The translations under genes were made by a program, and so were the position numbers. A stretch of 64,000 bases of DNA, taken from the NCBI GenBank assembly GCA_017163975.1, contig JAFFSR010000251.1:4836001-4900000 (forward strand). Direction: 5' to 3'. Shown here one piece after another: positions 38,008 to 50,090 of the stretch. The stretch is from Anastatus disparis. Lineage: Eukaryota > Arthropoda > Insecta > Hymenoptera > Eupelmidae. The notes below the pieces were generated by a model. That model was not told the origin of the DNA, ran no database searches, and saw only the letters and a program-made list of their open reading frames with translations. Position 1 is the first letter of the stretch. Every line of letters begins with the position of its first letter.

Positions 38008-40551
38008 CACACAAAAAATAAAAAAAATTTGAAAAAGATTGCTATCTTTACAAATAAATCGGCATGTAAAGGTTTATAAATTGTGAATTATGAATAATTA
38101 TTTTTCTTGAAAACATTGATGCTTGTTTAGTCAAAAACATCAAAAAATGATTTCAATTGTTTTGGGATTAATTTTGTATGAATAACGAAACCCTTGCTAT
38201 TCTTATTGATAATAAGGTAAATTATAAAAAAATAAGCAGGTATTCATATATTTATGTTCATGCGGATAAACAATTTTTAGCAGAGGTTACAATAGTACAA
38301 TAACCACCATAAAATTACAATAGTGCTTATGGAAAGATATGTTAATTTTTATTTGATATAAATTCTAAATAATTTAGATTGTATTTTAAATTATTGAAAT
38401 CTCTATAATAACAATTTTATTAAAAAAATATATTATTTCTTTTCACTTAATAATATTATCTTTATTAGTTTTTATAGCCCATTCTTCAAAAAAATAACAG
38501 TTTCACAAATTCATTAAAAAAATTTAAATAAAAATATTTATAATAGAATTAAGAAATTTTCTTTTATTCCTTTTATAAAGTACATAAGTTAATTTAATTA
38601 AAAAAATCTTTAATTTATAATTCATTCCTATAGTATATAAGAATATTTAAACGAATTAACATACCAAGTTAAATATTTTCATTCATTAGAATTCACCATA
38701 AGGATGAAACTCAAATATATCTACTTTGAAAAAATGAATTAATTAACTCTAAAAAGTCAATTTTTCATTCAAAAGAATTATAATAATAAAACCTAAGTTT
38801 AATAAAGAAAAAAAATAGTGAACATTCCACACTATTGTTAGCGTGAAAATATTATTTATTTTACTTATTCTGCATCTGTTACTATTTTCATTACCATTTT
38901 CACAAGTTAAAGAAACTTAAATTAATTTACAGTTAAAGAATTTAATAACTGATTTACTTAGTGATTCCGTTTCAACAATTTTGTTGTTGAATTATTCAAT
39001 TAGAATGAATAAGACTGTATTTTAATATGTTGTAAAATACATTATTACTTATAATTATAAATAATAAAATATATTATTATTTTTAATACGATTCCTAGTT
39101 ACGTTAGTTAAAAATTTGGAATTTAATAATAATTGCAATTTTCATTGCAATAAATAATATCATCTTACATCAAAATACAAATAATTCATTTTAAAATCTG
39201 AAGAAACCTTTGGAAAATGATTTACCTCCTTTTACGTAAATACAAATTATTCCAAGTTTATTCGCCAAATTGTCGCTCGCATAAAGAGGTCACGTGTATT
39301 ATTTTTTTCTTACATCATAATTACGCAAATTTTTATAAACTTAAAAAAAAAAAGAAGAATCTTTATGTTAGGTATACACACACGCGGTATAATGAGGGAT
39401 TGACGAGTATAACCGCGCATTCCTCTACGCTACTGCATACTCTTTTTCTATATGCATCGGCAGTCCTTCTAATAGTCCAGGCAATTCCTTATATACTGTA
39501 TTATTCTGTTTGCGAAGCGATACTGTTTTTACGCATTTTTAACTATTCACCTTAAATGAGGATAGTTAATTATCTATATATGATTCTGTCTCGCTTTTAC
39601 TTAGATTTTTATCATATTTTATAAATATATTATAATTTTACACGCTCATTAAATATTATTATATATGCATGGTAGGTATGAAATATTAACCACAAATATT
39701 TATGTTTTTAAATAATATAACATCTTATAGAAAAATAAAAGTTTTTTTCAGTCTACACAGTTGTTTAAATATTGAAAATAAAATTAATTTATTATTATTC
39801 CAAAAAGATGACTCGTTGATTAAAAAAAATATGATTAGTCTATCTTTATTATATCGTCAAAAAACGTGTTTTTTATATATTTAATTACATTTTAAATATT
39901 ATAAATGGATAACTAATAAATAGTTTTTAATAAATAACTTTAGTTCATAAAATTTAAATTATTATAATGAAACATGTATAACAAGATTTATTTTTTTTTA
40001 ATTATACCATATGAATACTGTAAATATGTATTTTTTAAATATTACTTATTTAAAAGATAAATAAATATATTAACATATTTAAAATTTAAGTTTTCTTAAA
40101 AATACTTGAAATTATCTACATTTTCAAACAGCCACATTGCTAGATATTAATTTTGATGTTTTAAATCCAGGCGTCGGTAAAGTAGGAATTTATGTCGATA
40201 GAAAACTATGGAATGCTTATATGTATAGATATACTAAGATGTTTAATAAAGATTAAATTGTATCATAAATTGGATTATTTAACTTATAATTAACAGATTT
40301 TTACATGTAGTCAAAGAATATTTTGGTTTCAACGTATAAATATGGACTATTAATTTATTGTTATATATATATTAAAGTGATTTTATCAAACTATAAGCCA
40401 TTTTTAGGTTAAATAAGTAAAATATCTGTTTGACTTTTATTAATATTTATTATTTAATTAAAATTTTTTTAAATTTATTTGAAATTGTCCAGCGTCTTAA
40501 TTTCTGAGATATAGCAATAAGTAGTGACTATGGATTGTCTTGAATCACAAG

Positions 40552-40623
40552 TCCTCGGTAGTATAGTGGTCAGTATCCCCGCCTGTCACGCGGGAGACCG
40601 GGGTTCGATTCCCCGCCGGGGAG
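40552..40623 (+). tRNA. tRNA-Asp (anticodon GTC)
   Basis: 72-nt cloverleaf. The acceptor TCCTCGG pairs (with one G-T) with CCGGGGA, discriminator G. The anticodon arm CCCGC-CTGTCAC-GCGGG has anticodon GTC. The B box GGTTCGATTCC is perfect. A run of T follows one to two bases after the gene, a strong Pol III terminator. Only tRNA gene on the plus strand here. Confidence 0.98.
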
Positions 40624-43401
40624 GATTTTTTTTTTTTTTTTTCATTTCACTGAATTATTTTAATCTATAATGTTATTATATTATTTATATATTTTTAAAT
40701 TGGTATTAAAAATTTTTTAATAACATTCTTTTTGATAATGATAGTTATTGCAAAGTGATTTGAATCATTTACATGATTGGTCTATTAAAAATGCTTTATT
40801 CTTTAATAAAAGAAAATTTAATATTAGATCATTTTATAATGATTGTTACGGACAGAATTAATATTTTTAGCTTATAAGGTTATATATTATATTTTTTCAA
40901 GATTATATTTGTATTTTGTTTCATTTTTAATGACTAAAGTTCTCGGTAAAGTTTTGTTAAATAAAAAATAAATTAGATTGTATTATTTTAATTTGAACTC
41001 ATAGGAAAAGTTTAACTAACGAAAAGATTTTTAGTTTTATTTAGTTATTTAAGTCATTATAATATTAATTTCGTTGTATTGTGTATTACGATTAAAATCG
41101 AGCTACGAGAGTGCTTGAAAATAGTGCCATTGTATTGAAAATATCGAATTTATGCTGGTGAATCTTGATCACAAGATTCCGAGTGTCAAGGTAAATGGTT
41201 ACAGCCTCGCCGGGGTGAGCCCTGGTTATAAGGCTCCAGGTGTCGAGGTAAGCGGCACGAATTGACAGACATCGTCAGTTCGGGTCGCTATAAAGCTATA
41301 CAAATCAAGCAGGTCAAAGAAAAAAGAAAAAAAGTAAATAAAATAATGCTTTAAAGAAACTAGAGTAAACATTGAGAACACTTGATACTTTGAATATAGA
41401 CCGTAATAGTAGGGATAAGTTTTCGATCCCTATAAAAGAAAAAGACGTGTGAGTACTGGAAGCCATTTTTATGCTGGTCGTCTAAAAGTTAAGTATACCT
41501 TGTAATTGCGCATTCTTTGTTATTAAAATTAAAGTAAAAGTTCAAATTCAAATAATTTTATAACTCTTTGTCATCGTAAATTCTGTTGTTATTAAAATCA
41601 ACTTTGAATTTTAAATCATTTTATTTATTTTGCAATCTACCTTATCCCAGTATTATTACGTTACAGTGATTAATTGTTATAAATTTAGTTATAATATAAA
41701 TTAAATTAATTTAAAAAGAGTACTGTGAAGGATTTAATGCAAAATTTTTATTTAATGACCATATTTTAGATAATCTGGATCTATTATTACTTTATGTAAA
41801 AGTTTAGTTTTACCAATTTTAACTTATTATTATGCATTAGTGATTTGGTTATCTTATTTGAATTATTCCTTAATATAACTTAAAACTGTTCTGCATAGAT
41901 TATTAAGACATTTACCCTTTCGATTTTATATGTCAAGGAATAAGTTTGAGTATGATTTTACTCAAGTTTCTAGATACTTTGGTATATAAATACTTTAAAA
42001 TTCATTCATAATTGAAATGATATTATGTTTATGTTTAATTTCTTAAATAATCGTGATAACCATGTTGAACTAAAAATTTGTTTTAGCTTAAAATTAAACT
42101 TATCAGATTAGAAATGCATGTCCGATTCTGGAAATATATTAAATGCAAATAAACCTTAAAATGTATGATTTTGGTAAAAATAAATAAATATTGTAACAAA
42201 AAATATTAACTATGAAATAATTATAATATTAAAATATTTTGAAACAATAATTAATTATTATTAATTATATTGGAATTAAAGCAAAGCAATAATCGCAATA
42301 GGATGATTTTTAGTAAGTTCTAGATTTTGAATAACTTTAAAGTTTGTGTGTATGGGTTTCTGCATGCACTAAAAAAATTTATCTAAATTAAATATATTTA
42401 TTTAAATTTGATTTATTTGAATTAAATATGTTTCCATTTAATTTAAATAAATTTGTATTAAATAAAATAAATTATTCAGTTAAAATAACAAATTCATTTA
42501 CTGATGATTTATTTAATTTGAATAACATATATTTGATCAAAATAATAAATTTATCGTGTGAACAAAATCATTTATTCATTCATTTTTAATTAAAATCAAA
42601 CAAGTCATAATTTAAATTAAATATGAATTACGAAATTGTTGAGATCAAAAAAATATTCATTCAATCAACAAAATAACTTTATATTTTGAATAAATGATCT
42701 ATTCAATCAAATTGTTTCAGATTTTATAAATTAAAAAGGAAAAAGTTTTTAAACTAATTAAATAATTTTTTTATATAATGTTATCAATTTGATAACGACT
42801 GTAATACAACTGTTAAATTAATTAATTATATTAAAAAAATTTGCTATCTGATTAAAGCACTTTCATCCTCCCAATCATTTGGATTATTAAGTATGTTGTC
42901 AATTAGCATTTTGCATGAAAAAGTGCATTATATCCGTCAGATAGAATACGAAAAAATAAAAGACCCTTATTTTTTTGTTTTTCAAAATATGATGAATTGC
43001 AAAAGTTACAGCCGATATAAGTTATTACAATTTTGATATATATAGATATAGCGCTATGATAAATGACGTCACGATTGCTATTGGCAAAATGACAATCGTG
43101 ACGTCACACCAATTTCAACTACTTCTATCTCAAGTTTTCATTTTCTTGTAAAAGGAAAAATACGTGTCCTTTATTTTTTCATTTTCTTAATAACGGATGT
43201 AATGGATTTAAAAAAAAAATTTTATGCAACATCCCAATTGTTCGTTGAAATTCTGTAGTATGGTAGTGTATCATTTATTATGCAATCTTAAAAATAATAG
43301 GAATAAGTATAGCTGAAATTTACAGCCATAATATTAGACTTATTTTTAATGTCAATTAACATTTACTGAAACACATTTATTGAAAAGAAACTGCAAAAAA
43401 C
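40624..43401. other. AT-rich stretch with possible solo LTR and one MITE
   Basis: No gene seen. A region with TATAAAAG at about 41430 and short internal repeats (41160-41270) resembles retroelement regulatory DNA. Extremely AT-rich, (A/T)-simple sequence fills 42360-42860. A 279-bp inverted-repeat element lies at 42926-43204. Confidence 0.45.
42926..43204. mobile_element. 279-bp MITE with about 45-bp imperfect terminal repeats
   Basis: The left end CATTATATCCGTCAGATAG... aligns over about 45 bases with the reverse complement of the right end (CATTACATCCGTTATTAAG...), including AAAAAATAAA and GACNCNTATTT blocks. In the middle is a perfect 14-bp inverted repeat, TGACGTCACGATTG (43064-43077) and its inverse (43093-43106), each arm carrying TGACGTCA. 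Confidence 0.75.
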
Positions 43402-43795
43402 AGGTCCCACCGAGATTTGAACTCGGATCGCTGGATTCAAAGTCCAGAGTGCTAACCATTACACCATGGGACCGTTATAAACACAAAATCATTTTGAGTA
43501 AAAAAAAGTCATTCAAGAAAATAACTTCTTTATCAATGTTTTATATCGGCAATAAACTTCTGAATGATTAATTGCGTCAGAAATTAAAAGTCGAAAGTTA
43601 TTTTTAAATTCATGAATACATTCATAATGTATTCATACATCAAAACGTTTTATCAAATGCATATTATTTCTATCTCTTTTACTCAGCTGTTCATCTTTTA
43701 TATAAAAATGTGAAAGCTAATTCAATTCCGTGACAAAGTTTGTTTAGCTTAGACGTTCTCCAATAAAAATCTAATAATTCATTATCAAAAGTAAT
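43340..43795. repeat. Segmental duplication unit B containing a tRNA-Gln
   Basis: Direct-orientation partner of 34220-34690. The match covers sequence on both sides of the tRNA and ends near TAATAATTCATTATCAAAAGTAA. Divergence is scattered, consistent with an old DNA-level duplication. Confidence 0.9.
43402..43473 (-). tRNA. tRNA-Gln (anticodon TTG), dispersed copy
   Basis: 72-nt gene identical in body to the TTG copies at 32-35 kb, about 8 kb away. It lies inside a duplicated segment whose other copy surrounds 34282-34353, so it arose by duplication of a flank-plus-gene block and not by retroposition. Confidence 0.97.
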
Positions 43796-45554
43796 TTGAT
43801 GTTTGTAATTGGTAAATGGTATTAAGCTGAAAAATTTTTTGCGACATTTTGGAGATACAAGTTTTTGAATATAGTTCTTTCATTTTCCTTTATCGGAATA
43901 GTTGTATTTATTACAGAAAAGAAATGTTATCTGTGAAAAAATTTTCAAATACATATTGTTTTATAATGATAATATGTCATGTAAATAAATTATTTAAAAA
44001 CGTACAAAAGTTTTTTCCAGACTACTTTCTGTTTGTACACTTAATGACAGTCGTTAAATGGTAAATCCATGTTAATATCATCAAATTTCAAAATGTAATA
44101 ATATAGAGAAAAAGAATCCTACAAAATACTAAATTTGTGATTATTAATTGCAGTAGGTTATTATTAATGATGTAATTCCTTTAAATCTTTTTGTAAAAAC
44201 TTAAAAAATGTTATAATATAATGATACTTGTAAATATTGTTTATCACAGTAATAGTGTTTAAAATTTCACAAAAAACGATGTTGTAATTTGATTAAAAGC
44301 AGGAAATAAATATCCACGTGTTTAACAAGCGTATTAAGCCGAGATATGAGTTAAGCCAAAGCATCTGCATTAACTTGTGTTGCTTTTTATTACCTGGCAA
44401 GAAAAAATACTCCACGCAGAAATACGTAAATCGATAAAAAAAAAATTTTTTTTACTAATTTTTTGACCATATAAACGGATGCCATTTTTATGGAAATTAT
44501 GATATTGAAAAAAAACCAAGTGGGTTTTAAAACTGTAATAGTCCTCTTTAAAATAAGCTAATAAGTAAAATGTTTCTATGACTTTTTTTATCGTTAATTT
44601 ATTCATTTTCAATTATTTTGAAAATTTACAGTAATTTCCTAATGTATTTAACTTTAGTATGTCCTTCAGTATCAAAGTACTATATCTTTGTTTCACTTTG
44701 AAAAATCGACCTAGTTTTTTTATGTAACTCTGTTTCGTACTAACTGAATATAAGATACGTGAATTGTTAATCTCAGATTTTCAATGTTAAATTTGATGAT
44801 AAATAAGGTGCATTCAAGATGTATAATATCAAGCTTCCTTATAATAATATAGCAAAAATTACCATTCTCTACAGATGTTGTCTGAGAAACTTCTGCCGAT
44901 TCTACTTGTACCGTGGAAGCAAATCATTTTCAGTTCTACTGCGATTCTTTACAATTTTCTTGATCGATATTCAAATTTCTGTAAAGAATACACCACCTAT
45001 CCTTTTAGAATTTCAAACGTTTATCGATTTATAATTATGGCCTGATTAAAGTACAAAAATTGCAGTAAACTTATAGTTATGAAAGTGCTTGTATAAGAGG
45101 CTCATAATCTCTACTCCTCTGTGCATTAAAATTGCACTTGAAATGCAGCAGGCACATACATTAGTAAGTTAATTGCAGAATTGAAGTATGATCGTAATAA
45201 ACGAACAGCAATATGGGGATGATATTTTGCAATTTCATTTATAGCAAAATTGCAATAGAACTGCAGCAAACAATTACACCATATACTTATTGGCAGAATC
45301 AAAACATAATCGTAGTAAAATATAATATTTATTTGTTTATTTATTAATTTCAGCCTTTAAGGCCCGATGGACTTGGTTTACAATATACCTTAACACGCCA
45401 CACTCGTATACATTCCATACCTCTCTCTATAAACGATAACGCTGCTTTCAATCGCCGATACATAATGATTGCGACAGAATTTCAGCCAGTAATCATATCC
45501 AGAACATCAATAGCTAGAACGCAACTTTGATGTAAATATTTTTACACTTATGTA
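43796..45554. other. AT-rich stretch with a degenerate about 115-bp duplication
   Basis: No gene seen. Around 45126-45320 two blocks share AAATTGCA, GCAGCA, TTA.TGGCAGAAT/AATTGCAGAAT and ATGATCGTAATAAA/ATAATCGTAGTAAA words in the same order, about 115 bases apart. Open frames in this stretch are short and AT-driven. Confidence 0.45.
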
Positions 45555-46376
45555 AGAGAGACTGGGACTATTTGTCACTAGGGGTATGTAGTCAAATTGC
45601 GAATAAGTTTACCAACAAAAGTCGTAGCGCAGCGGTGCTTAGATCTCAAATGTACAACCTGCAAATATTTTACATCAATGGTTGATTGAAATCGCTAATA
45701 AACACACTAGAAAGGTCACTTTTAATATTTTAACATACTCAAAGTAAAATTATTAAGTTTCAAATTATTTGTATTTAAACTATGAAAAAAATATTAATTA
45801 AATTTTTGGTTATGGTTGGGATAAGTTGCCAATTTGCATAAAAAATGTAATGATATATAATTCACATATTAAATATAATAATAATTATTATATTTTTGCA
45901 ATTTTCATATGCTACTGTAAATTGTTATGTACATTATCATTATTTCATATATTTAGTGAAATGTTCAATTATTTTAATTTTCGTTACTATTTTTTATATT
46001 TATCAAATTAAGCTTTGTATATTTACAATATACAATGTATAATTATAATAAAAATAATAAATTTTGTTGAAATTAATAATGTATACTTATTTTTTAACGT
46101 CAAAATTAATGCTTTATGATTAATAGTTTATTTGCCAACTTACCCTTACCCCTAAGACAATTCACTCCAAGATTTTGCCCAGTTGGCATAAAAATGTGCC
46201 TCAAAAACTCTTTCATAATTCATTCGTTATTCGATTTTCAATTCTCAAAAAATTCTCAAATTTTGCTATAACGGAGTACTTGTAAAAGTGCTTTTTATTT
46301 TTTTTTATAAATCTTATAGTTTTTGCACAAAAAATTCTAATTTAAAAAAATTGACACCTAGCCCCAGTCTTCCCTA
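45555..46376. mobile_element. About 820-bp inverted-repeat element with nested inner repeats
   Basis: Outer ends AGAGAGACTGGGACTATTTGTCACTAGGGG and (at 46350-46376) ...TTGACACCTAGCCCCAGTCTTCCCT are imperfect inverses. Inside, GGTTGGGATAAGTTGCCAATTTGC (45814-45837) and TTTGCCAACTTACCCTTACCCC (46131-46152) form a second imperfect pair. No transposase frame was seen; non-autonomous. Confidence 0.55.
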
Positions 46377-46701
46377 TAGCTTGTAATTGATTGATATAAA
46401 TGTTTATATAAATACACGTTGAGTTTTTGACAATAGAGACGATGACAATTTTAATACAATTTTGTTACAAGCTCAAGTGCAGAGTATGTAATCCTAATTT
46501 GTGATTCAGCTACGGCACTTCTAATTGGATTTTGACGAAAGTATCAGCTGTGATTTTAATGTTATTCTGTCGCAAGTGTAGATGCAAATTGCTATTCTTA
46601 AAATCAGCTGATGGAAGCTTGTTTCGATATTTTTGCGAAGTTACTTAAGGGCGCACTTACTGTAATTCTGTTTTAATCCTATGCACCCACAGGTGCAAAA
46701 T

Positions 46702-46893
46702 GTAACCACCAAATGTGTAAGTAAAAACTAAAATTCATTATTTTTTTCTGTTTCGATCAAATTTGCGTCCAATTTTACGCAATTGTAATTTCATAAAACT
46801 TGAATGATGTATTTCTTTGTTTTTCGATTTTTATATAAGATTTTCAAATGTTATAGACCTAAATAAAGAACAGAATACACTTTTGGTGGTTAC
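46702..46893. mobile_element. About 190-bp inverted-repeat element (GTAACCACCAAA ends)
   Basis: GTAACCACCAAATGTGT (46702-46718) and ACACTTTTGGTGGTTAC (46877-46893) are inverted copies with one mismatch. The interior is AT-rich. Looks like a MITE core; outer borders are unclear. Confidence 0.6.
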
Positions 46894-47368
46894 TGTTGGT
46901 TGTAAGGATATGATCCGCCCACTTCTTATAAATTGACTGCATTTAAGCATCGCAGTATTAACACGTAATCTATACTCAAACATAAAGAATAGACTATCAT
47001 ATGTCTGTTTTTATTCATAAGTATTGCTTATACATGTAAAACGTAATGGTTATCTATATGCTAAAGTCAAAGGGGTTCTATAACAAAAAACTTGATCGGT
47101 AAAATTTCTCAAATCTACATATCAACGGTCCCAACGAAAACTATCACATAAACATTGACCACGAAAAGGATCTCATCTTAAAAAAAACCACGGTAAGTTT
47201 CCTTCTTCAGATTTTGTTGTTACGAAAAGAATTCTTTTAAAAAAATGTCACGAAAGCTATCCTACACCAATATTTACTACATAAAGAATCTTATCTGCAA
47301 AAACACTATGAAAATTATCTCCCCATTAGCATAAATTTAATTTGGATAGTTTTCGTGTTGTTTTTGTA

Positions 47369-47659
47369 CACTGAAAAGACATCGGTGCTCTCCCCGCCAC
47401 ACTGGTATATCCGTAACGGCGCTCCCTCTTTCAATCCATTACGGAGCAAGACCGGCGCTCGAGTGGTCCCGTTTTGTAGCAGCTCCTAATAAGCCGTGTG
47501 ATAGACGCGGTAACTAGCGCCGCAAGAGGTCGTTTGCGGCGCTCTCAAGGCGCGGGCCGGCGCCGCTACGGTCCCGATTTCACAAACTATACAGGCTGTA
47601 GGATTCGGCGTAACTACGGTCAGGTGGGTGACTGTAGCGGTCCCTACGTCTTTTCAGTG
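47369..47659. mobile_element. GC-rich 291-bp MITE with TA target duplication
   Basis: Termini CACTGAAAAGAC and GTCTTTTCAGTG are perfect inverses, flanked on both sides by TA (47367-47368 and 47660-47661), the Tc1/mariner/pogo-type target duplication. The interior is strikingly GC-rich (GGCGCGGGCCGGCGCCGC near 47552) in a strongly AT-rich region. It contains many imperfect copies of the word GGCGC/GCGCC and a word resembling CGGTCCC. No coding frame. Confidence 0.85.
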
Positions 47660-47744
47660 TAGATGAAATTTTTTTTGTGATGGATATCTATACGGGGTAG
47701 TTTTTGTAAACACCTAATTAACCTTTTCGACCGCTGTCCACTCG

Positions 47745-48600
47745 ACTAGGGATGTGAAAATACTCGAATAGTCGAGTTTTTTCTTCGAGTTCGAGTAGAG
47801 TACTCGACATACTTAAGTACTCGAACAAATACGAACCAGTCGAAAAAATATAAATTACTCGATTAAATCGAGTTACTCGGATGGCTCGAGTTACTTGGTA
47901 GATTCAAGTAACTCGAAAAGTTCGAGTTTAATACTCGACTCGAAATTAGTTTAAAAGTTATTTCAATAATCCTTCTGAATAGACGGATAGACAGAACTCA
48001 CAGCAAGTTAATGAAAAAAAAAGTAAAAAAATAATTTGTTTCGTATAAAAAAGAACTAATTACAGTAGACTCTCGATACAAGGGTATCGACGGGGCTGTA
48101 GGAGAGGAAATTTCTTGGAAATTCTCTTATAGGAAGAGTCCCCAACACGTTCGAGTTAAGAGATATAGCTCCGCCCACTGTCTCGTAGTGTAAGCTTAAT
48201 TTAACGTGCGTGTATACGAAGTAGACGCAGTAGCCACGCCTACTGATGCGTGTGGAATAGACTAGGGTTTTTTTGTTTAGCCATGTCTTATTCTATTGCT
48301 ATACTGTGTCTCTCTCACTTACATAGTTGGTGGGGGAACTGACATACTTAGACTCGTTGGAGAAACAGCTCGGATTCCCTTATATCGCGATCCCTTGTAT
48401 CGAGAGTCCACTGTACCACAGAATAATATAATCTGGTTGTTCGAGTTGTTCGAATAGCTCGAGTTATTCGAGTAGTTCATATTTTTTTGATTAATTCGAA
48501 TTATTCAAGTAGTTCATATTTTTTCGAGTAATTCGGAAACTTTGAGTTAATACTTGACTCGACTCAAACTTGTTGAGTCAAGTAATTGGTTCAAGGAAAG
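47745..48600. repeat. CTCGA-rich repeat, split by an inserted element
   Basis: 47745-47950 and 48430-48600 are dense in ACTCGA, TCGAGTT and TCGAGTA words on both strands. The pogo-like insertion at 48063-48413 lies between the two parts. The beginning GGGATGTGAAAATACTCGAATAG may be a transposon end, but no matching right terminus was found. Confidence 0.7.
48063..48413. mobile_element. 351-bp non-autonomous pogo/Tigger-like element
   Basis: CAGTAGACTCTCGATACAAGGG at the left and CCCTTGTATCGAGAGTCCACTG at the right are inverted repeats with a single mismatch, flanked by TA on both sides. The CAGTRGACTCTCG start resembles Tigger/pogo termini, a comparison made from memory. The interior contains no transposase frame. 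It is inserted within the CTCGA-rich repeat. Confidence 0.85.
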
Positions 48601-48983
48601 GACATAGATATTTTTCGGTTTTGTTTTTTTAAATCGTGTAAAAATGATTTCAAATTTTTTAAAATAAATACGCGAATTAGCTTGAAGTGGACTATTTCCG
48701 ATCTCAGACTGGGGGCCTAAGTCTTTATATTCCTTATAGAAATTGAGAAAATTTAAAAAGAAAAAAAAAATTTATAGCGAAAATTGCTTAATAAATAAAT
48801 ACTTATCATCCCAAAAAAGTTATCAGAGCATTTTATGATGAAATAAAAATTTGGGTCTGAAAGTGTTAAAGGGATAGTATTCGTTATTTTTTTTGCCAAT
48901 GAGACTCTTTTCATAGCGAACATAGTTAGTTTTTTTTAGTACTTTCCTTTAAATTAAAATGAAACTAAAGCCCTTTTTTATAC

Positions 48984-49117
48984 AAAATGAAATGACATAT
49001 TTCTTGAACTCTAAATGAAATGACACCTTTCTTTCACTCTTAATGAAATGACACTTTTCTTCAACCAAAGTTGAAATAACACCTCTTTACAATCAAAAAT
49101 GAAATAACACTTTCTTC
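48984..49117. repeat. Minisatellite, about 31-bp period, 4-5 copies
   Basis: Degenerate tandem copies of AAATGAAATGACACYTTTCTT followed by a short variable spacer (ACTCTAA, CACTCTTA, CAACCAAAG, ACAATCAAAA). Not coding. Confidence 0.8.
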
Positions 49118-49891
49118 TCCGCGACCGTCGAGGACAGTATAGAATGTTTAAATATCTATTACTCAATTGCATACGCGTACGTATGTATCACTCCTTTTCT
49201 TGATGTATAGAAATGTATAATGATTGCATAGGGAAATTGTCACCGTGTAGATATAATATTAAATATAAAATAAATACATTTGTTTCACGTATGCTGTTTT
49301 GCCTGTATAATACAATTTATATGTAATATATTAAAATTTATACATACGAAGAGTTTGTGGTTTGTCTATATAAATGTGATACACTTCCCTTGAATATGAG
49401 AGGTATGAATTTTCAGGAATTACGAACGACAATATTGTTTGGAAGATGTAGAACAGAATAAAGTGATCATTAATTAAGAAAGTTATTTTTTTATAATTTT
49501 GGTACTGAACATGCCTTCCAGCTTTTAGAAGCTGTGCATAATAAATATAGAAATAAAAAATAATTTTATAAATAGCTTTATAAAGTATATAATTTATAAA
49601 TTTAATTGAAAATATTTTATAATATTTTGTCTTCTATTAACAATAAATTTTCAGTTGTTTAATAATTTCACATCCTTCTAACAGTTATAAAAACTAAAAG
49701 GGTATAAAATTTTTTAAATAGCGAAAAACGTGTGAATTATGTTTAGTAAAATTATATACTAAATTAAAAAATACGAATTTTTCATTAACTGCAGTGTTAA
49801 TAATACATTACTAGTGAGAAAAATAGATCATTCTATCACAAAACGTTTTTTCGCTTGAGCGCAATGAGGATGATAAAAAAGACCAGTGGAA

Positions 49892-50006
49892 GACTTATTT
49901 TGCTATGAGTGGTGGACCTATTTTAACATGAGGGGGAGACTTATTTTATTACGAGTGGGGAACCTACTTTGTCATGAATGGTGGACCTATTTTGCTATGA
50001 ATATGG
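49892..50006. repeat. Minisatellite, about 23-bp period, five copies
   Basis: Five degenerate units of GACYTATTTTGCTATGAGTGGTG type in direct order. It sits immediately left of a perfect 24-bp hairpin (50035-50090). Confidence 0.8.
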
Positions 50007-50034
50007 TATAAATTTTTCCCAACAAGGTGAGCGG

Positions 50035-50090
50035 AATGCAATGTTTTGTGCTTATTTTGCTCACGTAAAATAAGCACAAAACATTGCATT
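50035..50090. other. Perfect 24-bp inverted repeat with 8-nt loop
   Basis: The arm 50035-50058 is the exact reverse complement of 50067-50090, separated by GCTCACGT. The stem is long and perfect, and could extrude as a cruciform or be a recent foldback insertion. It is too short-looped and too perfect for a typical pre-miRNA. Confidence 0.9.

Larger units (their letters stand above)
35345..40551. other. AT-rich gene-free stretch with promoter-like island at 36.4-36.66 kb
   Basis: No coding exon recognised. An island at 36390-36660 has an inverted CCAAT-type word (GATTGGTTGGG), CT-rich tracts and a CAG repeat. Two repeat-like elements lie at 37203-37352 and 37789-38007. The rest is low-complexity AT-rich sequence without visible structure. 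Confidence 0.5.
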
